Of a stretch of 64,000 bases of DNA, positions 30,352 through 43,076 are shown in pieces (within the stretch, counting starts at the first letter, position 1; each line of letters opens with the position of its first letter). The notes beneath the pieces are model-generated. The model searched no databases. It was not told the origin of the DNA and worked only from the letters and a program-made list of their open reading frames with translations. Position numbers and translations under genes: made by a program. Source of the stretch: Amycolatopsis mongoliensis (lineage in GTDB: Bacteria; Actinomycetota; Actinomycetes; Mycobacteriales; Pseudonocardiaceae); the NCBI RefSeq assembly GCF_030285665.1, contig NZ_CP127295.1, positions 5,394,001-5,458,000 of the forward strand, written 5' to 3'.

Positions 30352-30713
30352 CGGCGGTCGAGCCGCAGGGTGGTCGCCGCGGCCTCGGCCGTCACCATGG
30401 CGTCGGTGCCGCCGTCGGCGTACTTGGTGCGGTAGGCGGCATCGACGTCCGCGGTGACCTGCGTCGAGGTGGCGCCGATGTCCTCGATCGTGACGTCGGC
30501 CTCCAGACCCGGCACGCGGACGCGGGCCCGGCCTGATCGCACCGCGGTGCCGAACCAGCCGGTGTCCCGCCGGTACCAGGTCCGCACGTACACCTGCCCG
30601 CCGGCGCACACGACCCAGACCGGCACCCACCGCCGTGCACCTTCGACGGCGATCTCCAGCTCCTGGGCCGCGTCCAAGGGGCTCAAGTCGCCGGGAGCCC
30701 AGGCGGTCGTCAC
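30348..30713 (-). CDS. DUF2255 family protein
   Basis: A 121-residue cytoplasmic protein. ELEIAVEGARRWVPVWVVCA, QVYVRTWYRRDTGWFGTAVR and VDAAYRTKYAD match the split-barrel-like DUF2255 family, perhaps a flavin- or nucleotide-binding fold. Function unknown. Its GTG overlaps the stop of the hydrolase upstream, so the two are a coupled pair; its stop overlaps that of the convergent amidohydrolase. Confidence 0.75.
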   Translation of the reverse strand: MTTAWAPGDLSPLDAAQELEIAVEGARRWVPVWVVCAGGQVYVRTWYRRDTGWFGTAVRSGRARVRVPGLEADVTIEDIGATSTQVTADVDAAYRTKYADGGTDAMVTAEAAATTLRLDRR

Positions 30714-31510
30714 GCCGCTTCGGCGGAAAGCAGGTCCTTCAACGCCACCGCGAACTTCGCCGGGTTCCGCTGCGGGGCCAGATGCGCCCCCGGCATCTCC
30801 GTGAACGGCAACCCCAGCTCCAGCGCCAGGATCTTCGCCGGCTGGTAGTGGTAGTGGCCGCGGCTGCCTTCGCCGGCCACCGGGATGATCTCCGTGCGCG
30901 CCTTGCGCAGGGCGCGCAAGTCGGGCAGGTAGTCGTAGAACTCCGTCAGTTCGCGGTCGAACAGCCGGATCCAGTCGGCCTCGTGCGGGAGGCGGAGGTT
31001 CGGCAGGTCGGGCAGGGCCGCACCCGCGATCGCGTCGGCGAAACGCGTCACCGCCGTCATCAGCTCGCCCGAACGAGCCAGCCGGACCTGGTCCGCGGCC
31101 GCTTCGAGCCAGCCGCCCGCGTCCGGCATCAGGTGCACCGCCGGGGGTTCGTGCGCGACCAGCGTCGTCACCCGATCCGAAAACCGGGCCACCAGGTCGA
31201 GGCCGATCACCGCGCCCGCGCTCGAGCCGAACACGAGCGCCGGGCCGTCGGTGGTGTGGTCGAGCACCGCGCGTGCGTCGTCGGCCTGGAGGGGCACCGG
31301 GACCGGGCCCGTCGTGGTGTCCGTGCTGCCGAAGTGACCACGCCGGTCGTAGGTGATCACGGTGTAGTCCGCGTACAGCTGCTTCGCCAGCGCGCGGTAC
31401 GAGTCACCCGACCCGGTGCCGCCCGCGATCAGCAGCAGCGCCGGACCCTCGCCGCCGCGGCGGACGAGGAGCTCACCGTCCTCCACCGGGCAACGGCTTT
31501 CCGAGATCAT
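30710..31510 (-). CDS. alpha/beta hydrolase
   Basis: A 266-residue serine hydrolase: LLLIAGGTGSGDSYRALAKQ (oxyanion loop), YDRRGHFGS, nucleophile in VFGSSAGAVIG, acid probably in IPVAGEGSRGH and His in GAHLAPQRNP. Possibly an esterase or haloperoxidase-like enzyme; substrate unknown. The ATG at 31510 is used; the frame stays open to 31555 but adds only an uncharacteristic 15 residues. Confidence 0.8.
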   Translation of the reverse strand: MISESRCPVEDGELLVRRGGEGPALLLIAGGTGSGDSYRALAKQLYADYTVITYDRRGHFGSTDTTTGPVPVPLQADDARAVLDHTTDGPALVFGSSAGAVIGLDLVARFSDRVTTLVAHEPPAVHLMPDAGGWLEAAADQVRLARSGELMTAVTRFADAIAGAALPDLPNLRLPHEADWIRLFDRELTEFYDYLPDLRALRKARTEIIPVAGEGSRGHYHYQPAKILALELGLPFTEMPGAHLAPQRNPAKFAVALKDLLSAEAA

Positions 31511-31797
31511 GCACCGAAGTGAAGCACAACCGGCCTCGGCCAACGTGCCCGGCATGACGGAACGGCGAGCGCGCGGACCTCTACCCGTGCCGGCCGGTGC
31601 TGCGCAAGGCTTTCCCGGACGTCCGCCCGGCCGCGACGATGCTGCATACGGCCGGGCGTGCCCGCGAAACCGAGGTGGGCGCCCACCTGCCGGGCCAGCC
31701 CATCACGTGCTGATCTCGGCCCGGTTGCGGTCGGTGGTCCTCCGTAGCGAACCGCGCCTCCGGTGCGACGTGGTGTCGGACGGGAAGCGAGGGACGC

Positions 31798-34067
<2,270 letters not shown>

Positions 34068-34068
34068 C

Positions 34069-34082
34069 TAGAACAAGTTATC
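34069..34082. promoter_or_regulatory. KstR-type operator upstream of fadA5
   Basis: TAGAACAAGTTATC matches TnnAACnnGTTnnA except at the last base. It lies 43 bp before the fadA5 start. Confidence 0.65.
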
Positions 34083-34222
34083 GTTCTGCGCAAGCGCCCC
34101 CAGGGTTGGCGCAATCTTGATCTTCGGCGAGTGAGCGCTCGCTCACCTGGCCTCATCGGTAAAGTTAACGGGTTTCACTGAACGGTCTTCCGCAAGTTAA
34201 CACCGTATGCTCTAATCGCCGT

Positions 34223-34236
34223 TAGAACGTGTTTCA
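34223..34236. promoter_or_regulatory. KstR-type operator upstream of cyp125
   Basis: TAGAACGTGTTTCA is an exact match to the KstR consensus, ending 21 bp before the cyp125 GTG. Confidence 0.78.
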
Positions 34237-34257
34237 AGGCGAACCGTGGGAGGCAAC

Positions 34258-35484
34258 GTGGCCGCTCCGCTCATCCCCGCCGGTTTCGACTTCACGGACC
34301 CGGACCTCTACGCCCACCGGCTGCCCCTGGCGGAGTTCGCCGAGCTCCGGCGGACGGCCCCCGTGTGGTGGAACCCCCAGAAGACCAACACCGCAGGCTT
34401 CGGCGACGACGGCTACTGGGTCGTCTCGCGCCACGAAGACGTGAAGGAGGTCTCGCGCGACAGCACGCTCTACTCGTCCAGCGAGAAGACCGCGATCATC
34501 CGCTTCGACGAGAGCATGACCGAGGACCGCCTCAACGCGAACCGCCTGGTCCTGCTCAACATGGACGCCCCGCAGCACACGAAGCTGCGGCGGATCGTGT
34601 CGAAGGGGTTCACTCCGCGGTCGATCGCCAAGCTCGAGGACACGCTGCGCGAGCGCGCCGAAAAGATCGTCCACGAGGCGCGCAAGAAGGGGACAGGCGA
34701 CTTCGTCACCGACGTCGCGTGCGAGCTGCCGCTGCAGGCCATCGCCGAGCTGATCGGCATCCCGCAGGAGGATCGGCTCAAGATCTTCGACTGGTCGAAC
34801 CAGATGGTCGCCTACGACGACCCCGAGTACGAGGTCGAGCCGCTGGAGGCGTCCGCGCAGCTCATCGGCTACGCGTGGAACATGGCCGAGGACCGCCGCA
34901 AGTGCCCGATGGACGACATCGTCACGAAGCTGATCCAGGCCGACGTGGACGGCGAAGCGCTCGGCTCCGACGAGTTCGGCTTCTTCGTCATCCTGCTCGC
35001 CGTGGCCGGCAACGAGACGACGCGCAACGCCATCACCCACGGCATGAAGGCGTTCCTGGACCACCCGGACCAGTGGGAGCTCTACAAGGAGCAGCGGCCG
35101 AAGACCGCGCCGGACGAGATCGTCCGCTGGGCCACCCCGGTGGTCGCGTTCCAGCGCACCGCCACCCGCGACACCGAGCTGGGCGGCGCGCACATCCGCA
35201 AGGGCGACCGGGTCGGCATGTTCTACAGCTCCGCCAACTTCGACCACGAGGTCTTCGCCGACCCGGAGAAGTTCGACGTCCTGCGGGAGGACAACCCGCA
35301 CGTCGGGTTCGGCGGCACCGGTTCGCACTACTGCATCGGCGCCAACCTGGCCCGGCTGGAGATCGACCTGATCTTCAACGCCATCGCCGACGTGATGCCG
35401 GGCATCACCGAGGCCGCGCCGCCGGTCCGGCTGCGGTCCAGCTGGCTGAACGGCATCAAGCACTACCCCGTTCGCTACGCCTGA
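34258..35484 (+). CDS. cyp125: steroid C26-monooxygenase cytochrome P450
   Basis: A 408-residue P450. Heme-ligand Cys359 lies in GFGGTGSHYCIG, the I-helix motif AGNETT is at 251-256 and the ExxR pair Glu287/Arg290. NMDAPQHTKLRRIVSKGFTP and the cysteine loop are characteristic of CYP125, which oxidises C26 (C27) of the cholesterol side chain. The GTG at 34258 follows GGGAGG by 4 nt. Divergent from fadA5 behind an exact KstR site. The 3' end overlaps the convergent hydrolase by 29 bp. Confidence 0.9.
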   Translation: MAAPLIPAGFDFTDPDLYAHRLPLAEFAELRRTAPVWWNPQKTNTAGFGDDGYWVVSRHEDVKEVSRDSTLYSSSEKTAIIRFDESMTEDRLNANRLVLLNMDAPQHTKLRRIVSKGFTPRSIAKLEDTLRERAEKIVHEARKKGTGDFVTDVACELPLQAIAELIGIPQEDRLKIFDWSNQMVAYDDPEYEVEPLEASAQLIGYAWNMAEDRRKCPMDDIVTKLIQADVDGEALGSDEFGFFVILLAVAGNETTRNAITHGMKAFLDHPDQWELYKEQRPKTAPDEIVRWATPVVAFQRTATRDTELGGAHIRKGDRVGMFYSSANFDHEVFADPEKFDVLREDNPHVGFGGTGSHYCIGANLARLEIDLIFNAIADVMPGITEAAPPVRLRSSWLNGIKHYPVRYA

Positions 35485-36037
35485 GGAACTCGAGGACCCG
35501 CCGCCAGGTCAGCCCGGCGGCGGGTTCGTCGTGGTCCGGGCTTTCGGGGTCGGTGGAGAAGTGACCGATGCCGGGGTAGCGGAAGACCTCGGCGTCGGCG
35601 CCCGCCCGGGCCGCGGCGTCGCACCACGCCGTGACCCGTGCCGGGGGCGCGATCGGGTCGGGGTCGGCGACGTGCACCAGTGCCGGCAGGCCCGCGCGGA
35701 CCGAGGCGGGTAGCGCTCCCACGGCGTGCAGCAGGACGACCCCGGCGGTGTGCGGACGATCGGGCAGCACCTCCTGGACGACGCCCGCCCCCATCGACAC
35801 GCCCATGAGCACGGTCTCCGCGGGCAGGTCCCGCACGGCGTCCCGGGCCCGCCGCACGACGGCCGTCCAGCCGACGGTGTCCTTCAGCGCGAAGCTTTCC
35901 TCGATCGTCGACGCCGTCCGGCCGTCGTAGAGGTCCGGCGTGACGACGCGGTGCCCGGCCTCCCGCAGCCGGGCGGCGAAGCCGAGTTCGACGGGCCGCA
36001 GCCCCAGCACCGAGTGGAAGAGCGCGATGGTGGTCAC
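35456..36037 (-). CDS. dienelactone hydrolase-family protein
   Basis: A 193-residue alpha/beta hydrolase: LFHSVLGLRPVELGFAARLR, TPDLYDGRTA, nucleophile elbow MGVSMGAGV with Ser in place of the Cys of classical dienelactone hydrolase, and GIGHFSTDP with the catalytic His. Substrate unknown. It converges on cyp125; no KstR site is visible, so a steroid link is not supported. Confidence 0.78.
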   Translation of the reverse strand: MTTIALFHSVLGLRPVELGFAARLREAGHRVVTPDLYDGRTASTIEESFALKDTVGWTAVVRRARDAVRDLPAETVLMGVSMGAGVVQEVLPDRPHTAGVVLLHAVGALPASVRAGLPALVHVADPDPIAPPARVTAWCDAAARAGADAEVFRYPGIGHFSTDPESPDHDEPAAGLTWRRVLEFLRRSERGSA

Positions 36038-36059
36038 CGGACCATGACATCATGAGGCG

Positions 36060-36851
36060 ATGGCCCCGCGAGCGACCGTCGACGTCGAGTTCTCCGTCCG
36101 TGTCACCGAACCCGGACCGGCGGCGATCTCGGTCGCCGCGGCGCACGCGGACACCGAGGAACTCACGGTGTCCTGGCACGGCGAGAGCGAGCTCGTCGAG
36201 TTCGAGCACGGGACGCGTGCCGAGGTCTTCGAACTGCCCGCCGGCGAGCACCGCGTCACCTACCACGCCGAACGGGCGCTGACCGAGCCCGAACCCGAGC
36301 CGGTCACGCGCGCCGACGCCGCCGTGTTCACCCGGCCGAGCCGGTACTGCCCGTCCGACCGGATCGCCGGCCTGGTGCCGCCGGAGCTGTTCTCCGTGAA
36401 GAGCGCCAAGAAGAAGGTCGACACCATCGTCCGGCACGTCCACGAGCGACTGTCCTACGTGGTCGGCGCCAGCCGGCCCACCGACGACGCGATCGACACG
36501 CTCCTCGCCGGGGAAGGCGTCTGCCGCGACTTCGCGCACGTCTGCATCTCGCTGTGCCGATCGCTCGACATCCCTGCGCGGTACGTCGGCGTCTACGCGC
36601 CCGGACTGTCCCCGATGGACTTCCACGCCGTCTTCGAGGCCGCGGTCGACGGCCACTGGTACGTCTTCGACGCCACCCACCTGGCGCCGCGCCGGACCAT
36701 GCTGCGCATCTCGACCGGCCGCGACGCCGCCGACACGTCGTTCCTCGCCACCCTCGGCTGCGAGCTCGACTTCCTGGGCAGCACGGTGTTCGCGACGACG
36801 GACACCGCGCTGCCCCAGGACGACCGGCAGGAGCTGGTCGTGCTCAGCTGA
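36060..36851 (+). CDS. transglutaminase-like cysteine protease-fold protein
   Basis: 263 residues with the transglutaminase-core triad Cys155 (GEGVCRDFAH), His189 (MDFHAVFEA) and Asp204 (YVFDATH), preceded by a beta-rich N-terminal part. Cytoplasmic, no signal peptide. Bacterial members are mostly peptidases or amidases of unknown substrate. It starts 22 bp from the divergent hydrolase gene. Confidence 0.82.
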   Translation: MAPRATVDVEFSVRVTEPGPAAISVAAAHADTEELTVSWHGESELVEFEHGTRAEVFELPAGEHRVTYHAERALTEPEPEPVTRADAAVFTRPSRYCPSDRIAGLVPPELFSVKSAKKKVDTIVRHVHERLSYVVGASRPTDDAIDTLLAGEGVCRDFAHVCISLCRSLDIPARYVGVYAPGLSPMDFHAVFEAAVDGHWYVFDATHLAPRRTMLRISTGRDAADTSFLATLGCELDFLGSTVFATTDTALPQDDRQELVVLS

Positions 36852-39030
36852 CGCCCCACGTCGACGGCGTCGCGCTCATCCCGAACCGCAGGACGCCACC
36901 GCCGGTCAGGTCGCGCTGGGTCAGCACCGGACGCGAGACCGGTTTCCCGTTCAAGGAAAGCGAAGACACGTACGGGGTCGAAGCCGAGTTCCCGGGCGAG
37001 GAGACGACGAGCGGCCGCCGCGCGCCGGGCAGCCGCAGGGTCACCTTCGAGAAGAACGGGCTGCCCACGGCGTAGCTGTCCGACGCCGGTGTCACCGGGT
37101 AGATCCCGATCGAGGACAGCAGGTACCACGACGACATCTGGCCGCAGTCGTCGTTGCCGGTCAGGCCGTCCGGTTTGTTCGCGTAGTTCGCCGCGGCGAT
37201 CGAGCGCACCTGCGCCTGGGTCTTCCACGGCTGCCCGGCGTAGTCGTAGAGGTAGCCGATGTGGTGGCTGGGCTCGTTGGTGTGGTTGTTGTGGCCTTCG
37301 CCGAAGTGCCGGTCCAGCAGGGCGACGAACGCGTCCCGGCCCATCAGGGAGATGAGCCCGGGCACGTCGTGCATGACGTCGAAGGTGTAGACCCACTCGT
37401 TGCCCTCGGTCCAGCCGCCGGAGGTCCACGCGCCGTCGAAGTTCCGGGCCTGCATGAACCCGGTCGCCGGGTTGTACAGGTTCCGGTAGTTCTTGCTGCG
37501 GTTCAGGAAGAACTCCGCGTCGGCGGGCTTTCCGACCGCGTCGGCGACCTGAGCCACCGCCCAGTCCTCGTAGGCGTAGTCCAGGGTCCGGGACGCGGCT
37601 TCGGCGGTCCGGTCGGCGGCGACCCAGCCGTTCTGCTTGTAGGTCGTCAGCCCGGCCCGCGCCTCGACCGGCGTCCCTTCCTCACGGTCGGCGAAGCGCA
37701 GTTCGGTGTCCCGGTCCGGCGGGGTCATCGCGTCCTTGTACACGGCTTCGTAGGCGAGCCGGCGGTCGAAGCCGGTGAAGCCCTTCGCGATGTCCTCGGC
37801 GATGACGGAGTCGGCGTTGGTGCCGACCATGATGTTGGTCTCGGCCGGGTTCTTCCACATCGGCAGCCAGCCGCCTTCGCGGTAGTCGTGCAGCATCGAC
37901 GTCACCATGTCGTCGATCCGCTCGGGCGCGAACAGCGTCAGGAAGGCGTTCTCGGCGCGGAAGGTGTCCCACAGGGAGTAGCTCGTGTAGCTCACTCCAC
38001 TGTGGACGCGGTCGTCGTAGGCGCTGTAGTAGCGGCCGTACTCCGACATCTCCGACGGGTACTGCAGGGCGTGGAACATGCTCGTGTAGAACGTCGCCAG
38101 CTGGTCGGGTGTCGCGCCCTCGACGTCGACGCGGTCGAGCTTCTCGCTCCACGCCGCCTTGGTCTGCGCGGCGACGCGGTCGAACGCGCGCTGCTCGGGT
38201 GCCTCGCGCCGCAGGTTCTCGCGAGCCTGGTCGACCGAGAGGAACGACGTCGCGATCCGCACCTGGACGGTCCGGGTGTCGGACGGGAACCGCACGTACG
38301 CGCCGAGCCCGGCGTCGGTGCGGTCACGCTCGCCCTCGTGCAGCGCGGAGCCGGTCGACGTCCCGAAGCTCGTCACCGGCGTGTCGAAGGTCGCGACGAA
38401 GTAGCCCTTGAAGTTCGGCGCCTTGAACGGCCCGAGCTTCGAGTCCTGCCGGTCCGGGTTGTACCCGGAGATCTCCCGCCGCGCCGGGTCGACGTGCACC
38501 CCGCCGGTGATGCCCGCGCGCGTCGCCGTGAGGACGAAGTTCGGTGCCGCGTCCGCCGGGAAGGTGAACCGCAGGACGCCGACGCGCGATGTCCCGGTCA
38601 GCTCGGCGCCGACACCCGTGGACATCTTCACCGAGTAGCGCGACGGCGACGCGTGCTCGTCGGCGTGCGTGAACGGCATCGACCGCCCGACCTGGACGTC
38701 GCCGGTGCCGGGCATGCCCGAGACGTAGCCGTAGTCGCCCATCCAGATCGCCGGCTGGTGCGTGCCGATGAAGCCGGTGATGGCGGTGTCGTCGTGGTGG
38801 TAGGGGAGCCGGCTGACGTAGTTGACGCGCGTCTGCGGCGACCACCGCGTCATCGCGAACGGCGGCGCGGTGCTCGGGATCATCCCGCCGTACTCGCTGG
38901 GGTCGGTGCCCGTGGTGCCGATCAGCGGGTTGACCAGGTCGACGTTCGACCGGTGCGGGTGGGCGGCGGCGACCGGCGGGGACACCAGGGACAGGGCCAG
39001 GACCGGGGCGAGGAGCAGGCGAGCGCGCAT
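36844..39030 (-). CDS. secreted GH92 alpha-mannosidase
   Basis: A 728-residue exported glycoside hydrolase of family 92, calcium-dependent exo-alpha-mannosidases acting on alpha-1,2 (or 1,3/1,4) mannosides. Signal peptide MRARLLLAPVLALSLVSPPV with cleavage near AAA-H. VNPLIGTTGTDPSEYGGMIP, SYTSYSLWDTFRAENAFLTL, GTNADSVIAEDIAKGF and GNDDCGQMSSWYLLSSIGIY are GH92 blocks. GGAGG precedes the ATG; a LacI-type palindrome lies just upstream. No transporter or regulator gene accompanies it here. Confidence 0.88.
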   Translation of the reverse strand: MRARLLLAPVLALSLVSPPVAAAHPHRSNVDLVNPLIGTTGTDPSEYGGMIPSTAPPFAMTRWSPQTRVNYVSRLPYHHDDTAITGFIGTHQPAIWMGDYGYVSGMPGTGDVQVGRSMPFTHADEHASPSRYSVKMSTGVGAELTGTSRVGVLRFTFPADAAPNFVLTATRAGITGGVHVDPARREISGYNPDRQDSKLGPFKAPNFKGYFVATFDTPVTSFGTSTGSALHEGERDRTDAGLGAYVRFPSDTRTVQVRIATSFLSVDQARENLRREAPEQRAFDRVAAQTKAAWSEKLDRVDVEGATPDQLATFYTSMFHALQYPSEMSEYGRYYSAYDDRVHSGVSYTSYSLWDTFRAENAFLTLFAPERIDDMVTSMLHDYREGGWLPMWKNPAETNIMVGTNADSVIAEDIAKGFTGFDRRLAYEAVYKDAMTPPDRDTELRFADREEGTPVEARAGLTTYKQNGWVAADRTAEAASRTLDYAYEDWAVAQVADAVGKPADAEFFLNRSKNYRNLYNPATGFMQARNFDGAWTSGGWTEGNEWVYTFDVMHDVPGLISLMGRDAFVALLDRHFGEGHNNHTNEPSHHIGYLYDYAGQPWKTQAQVRSIAAANYANKPDGLTGNDDCGQMSSWYLLSSIGIYPVTPASDSYAVGSPFFSKVTLRLPGARRPLVVSSPGNSASTPYVSSLSLNGKPVSRPVLTQRDLTGGGVLRFGMSATPSTWGVS

Positions 39031-39046
39031 GGAGCTGTCCTCCAGG

Positions 39047-39060
39047 TGACATCGATGTCA
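39047..39060. promoter_or_regulatory. LacI-family-type operator before the GH92 gene
   Basis: TGACATCGATGTCA is a perfect 14-bp palindrome with a central CG, the form expected for LacI-type sugar repressors. It ends 17 bp from the GH92 start, next to the ribosome site. Confidence 0.6.
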
Positions 39061-39166
39061 GATCCCCGGTGAGCCAGTGGGGAACTCGCTCACATCTAGC
39101 CGAGAGCGTGATCGGGTGTCAAGACCGCGTGTTGCCTGCGCAGGGAAGCCTCCGGCTGGGTAGACA

Positions 39167-40192
39167 GTGACCGTGAAGAGTTCCCCCAAGGCCCCGAGCC
39201 TCTGGGCCCGGGCCCGCGCCCGGTACCGCTGGCTGGACCACATCGCCCGCGCGACCAACCGCTACATCGAATGCGGCGGTTACCACTACGTCGCCTCGAT
39301 CACCTACTTCAGCCTGCTGTCGCTGGTGCCGCTGCTGATGGTGGCGTCGTCGGCCGCCGGGTTCGTGCTGGCCAGCCAGCCGCACCTGCTCGACACGATG
39401 GTCCACGCGATCGTGTCCACACTGCCCGGCGGGCTCGGGGACAAGGCCACCGACCTGCTCACCGGCTTCGTCGAGCAGCGGACCAGCGTCGGGCTGTTCG
39501 GTCTGGCCATCGGCCTCTACTCGGGCTGGAACTGGATGAACGCGCTGCGGGACTCGCTCACCGCGCTCTGGGGGCAGAACCGGTCGGACCAGTCGTTGCC
39601 GCGGATCATCGCCGTCGACCTGCTCGCGCTGCTCGGCCTGAGCGCGGCGCTGGTGGTGTCGTTCACGATCACGATCTCCGGCACCGCGCTCGGCGACTAC
39701 CTGCTCCGGCTGGCCGGGCTGGACGACACGAGCTGGGGCCACCGGCTCGTGTCGGCGTCGTCCGTGCCGCTGGCGCTCGCCGCCGATTGGCTGGTGTTCC
39801 TGTGGGTGCTCACGCGGCTGCCGCGGCAGAAGGTGGGCGTGCGCAGCGCGGTGCGCGGCGCGGTCGCCCTGGCCGTCGGGTTCGAGGTGCTCAAGCTGGC
39901 CGGCGGCTTCTACCTCCGGCTGATCGGCAACTCGCCGACCGGCATCGCGTTCGGCTCGGTCATCGGCCTGATCTTCTTCATCTCGCTGATCGCGCGGATG
40001 CTCGTGTACGTCACCGCGTGGACGGCGACCGGCTCCGACGCGCCGCCGAAGCCGATCCAGCCGCCGCCGCCCGTCGTGCTGAAGCCGGTGATCGTGGTGG
40101 AGCCGCCGGTGGCGGTGCCGGCCACGGTCGGGGTGGTGACCGGGGTGGTCGGGACGCTGCTCGCGCTCAGGTGGCGACGTTCGCGAGACTGA
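39167..40192 (+). CDS. YihY/UPF0761-type membrane protein
   Basis: A 341-residue protein with six hydrophobic helices; YHYVASITYFSLLSLVPLLM, GLYSGWNWMNALRDSLTALW and SPTGIAFGSVIGLIFFISL match the YihY/virulence factor BrkB family (once misnamed RNase BN). Role unknown. The C-terminal region has a proline-rich segment (KPIQPPPPVVLKPV) and a last short hydrophobic helix. GTG start. Confidence 0.82.
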   Translation: MTVKSSPKAPSLWARARARYRWLDHIARATNRYIECGGYHYVASITYFSLLSLVPLLMVASSAAGFVLASQPHLLDTMVHAIVSTLPGGLGDKATDLLTGFVEQRTSVGLFGLAIGLYSGWNWMNALRDSLTALWGQNRSDQSLPRIIAVDLLALLGLSAALVVSFTITISGTALGDYLLRLAGLDDTSWGHRLVSASSVPLALAADWLVFLWVLTRLPRQKVGVRSAVRGAVALAVGFEVLKLAGGFYLRLIGNSPTGIAFGSVIGLIFFISLIARMLVYVTAWTATGSDAPPKPIQPPPPVVLKPVIVVEPPVAVPATVGVVTGVVGTLLALRWRRSRD

Positions 40193-40223
40193 ACTGTGCT
40201 GTTCGTTCCCCATCCGGCAGCAG

Positions 40224-40880
40224 TCACGGCGGAAACGGGCCGCTTGCGCTGATGGCCGGCCGACCGTGTCCGCCTGCTTCCGGCCGAATGGGGAACAGCC
40301 GGTCCAGCTGGTGGTCGATCAGCGCGATCGCCGCCTCGGGGGTCCGCTGGCCCAGGATGATGCTGGTCTGCAGGCCGTCGACGCTCGACAGGAGCAGCTC
40401 GGCCTCCGGCAGCAGATCGAGGTCCGGCGCCACTTCACCGCGGTCGCGGCCGCACGCCAGCAGGTCCGCGGTCAGCCGTTCCAGCTCGGGCGGCGCGGCG
40501 CTGAACGCCGACGCCAGCCCGGGATCCGAAAGGGACCGGACGAAGTAGGCGAGGTGCACGAGGTAGCGCGTGCGGCGCTCGTCGTCGACCGGCAGCATCC
40601 CGACGAGCATGGCGCGCAGGATCTCGCGCGGGGTCGCGTCCTCCTCCGGGCCGATGCCCGCGCGGATGCTTTCCCCGGCGTCGGCGTTGAGGATTTCGAG
40701 CGCGCCGAGCAGCAGGTCGTCCCGCGTGCCGAAGTAGTACTGGACCAGCCGCAGCGACACCCCGGCCTCGGCCGCGACCTTGCGCAGGGACACGTCTTCG
40801 AGCCCGCGCGCGCTCGCGATCCGCCAGACGGCTTCGGCGATCTGGCGGCGGCGTTGTTCGTGGTCGGCGAGTCTCGGCAT
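40224..40880 (-). CDS. TetR-family transcriptional regulator
   Basis: A 218-residue regulator: HTH region ARGLEDVSLRKVAAEAGVSL with RLVQYYFGTRDDLLLGALEI, followed by a helical ligand domain (TRYLVHLAYFVRSLSDPGLA). It is not KstR by sequence. It lies 15 bp after ltp3 on the same strand, so it may be co-transcribed with the Ltp operon and respond to a steroid-CoA intermediate, which is inference. Confidence 0.83.
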   Translation of the reverse strand: MPRLADHEQRRRQIAEAVWRIASARGLEDVSLRKVAAEAGVSLRLVQYYFGTRDDLLLGALEILNADAGESIRAGIGPEEDATPREILRAMLVGMLPVDDERRTRYLVHLAYFVRSLSDPGLASAFSAAPPELERLTADLLACGRDRGEVAPDLDLLPEAELLLSSVDGLQTSIILGQRTPEAAIALIDHQLDRLFPIRPEAGGHGRPAISASGPFPP

Positions 40881-40895
40881 GGTGGGTCGAGCGTA

Positions 40896-42055
<1,160 letters not shown>

Positions 42056-42059
<4 letters not shown>

Positions 42060-43069
42060 CGGGCCTCCAGCACGGTCACCAGGTTCTGTTGCAGGACCGG
42101 GCCGCTCGTCGCGTGCGCCACGGCCTTGCGGGATTCGCCGCTGTGGATCCGGGCCGCCGCTTCGCCGATGCGGGCGAGGCCGGCGGAGAACATCGGGTTG
42201 GCGGCGAGCGCCCCGCCCGAGGGGTTGATCTTGACGTCGTCGCCGAGCTTCAGCGCCGTCCGCAGGATCAGTTCCTGGTGGGTGAAGGGCGCGTGCAGCT
42301 CGGCGAGGTCGGCGCCGTCGAGGTCGAGGGCCGCCGCGGCGATCTCGGTCGACGGGCTGCGGGTCAGGTCGCGGGCGCCGAGGACGGGGGAGTCGACGCG
42401 GTGCTCGATGCCCGTGATCACGGCGGGCCGGTCGACGATGTCGCGCGCACGGTCCACAGTAGACAGGATGACGACAGCGGCGCCGTCGGTGATCGGCGCT
42501 ATGTCGTGCCTGCGCAACGGATCCGCGAAGTACGGGGTGTCGAGGAGTTCGCTGACGTCCTTGTCGGTACCGCGCGCGGCGACCTCGGCGAGGTCCTTTT
42601 CGGACCAGAGCCCGGCTTCGAGGCCCATGCGCGCCTGGATCCCGGCGATCGAGACCGAGTCCGGCCAGAGCGGGGTGACGACGTACGGGTCGAGCTGCAG
42701 GGCGAGCACCCGGCGCAGCTGCCCGGCGCTGGACTTGCCGAAGCCGTAGACGAGCGCGGTCTCGACCTCGCCCATCTTGATCTTCAGCCACGCCTCGTAG
42801 AGCGCCCACGCGGCGTCCATCTCGACGTGCGACTCGTGGATGGGCGGGAACGCGCCGATCGCGTCGACGGCGGCGATGAAGGAGAAGGCGCGCCCGGCCA
42901 GGTAGTCCGACGAGCCGGAGCACCAGAAACCGATGTCCTGCTTGGACAGGCCGGTCTTCTCGAAGACCTCGGCGAAGATCGGGACGAGCATTTCCACGCC
43001 GTTGGTGGTGCCCGCGGTCTCCCGGACGTTGGGGGCCTTCGCGAAGCCCGCGATCGCGACGTCTGGCAT
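42056..43069 (-). CDS. ltp4: thiolase-fold lipid-transfer protein (Rv3522 type)
   Basis: A 337-residue thiolase-like protein: MPDVAIAGFAKAPNVRETAG, FWCSGSSDYLAGRAFSFIAA, DGAAVVILSTVDRARD and KINPSGGALAANPMFSAGLA. Shorter than catalytic thiolases, as in Ltp4. Expected to form a complex with Ltp3 and the DUF35 OB-fold protein during steroid side-chain shortening. It starts 7 bp after the DUF35 stop. Confidence 0.82.
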
Positions 43070-43076
43070 CAGGACC

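Noticed and set aside
31562..31714. Possible C-terminal fragment with PDVRPAATML, resembling RidA-family proteins
   Set aside because: Only about 10 residues look family-like, there is no N-terminal part, and chance in GC-rich DNA is likely.
34258..35484. P450 as part of a secondary-metabolite cluster
   Set aside because: CYP125 signatures, the divergent fadA5 and an exact KstR site place it in steroid catabolism; no biosynthetic genes are near.
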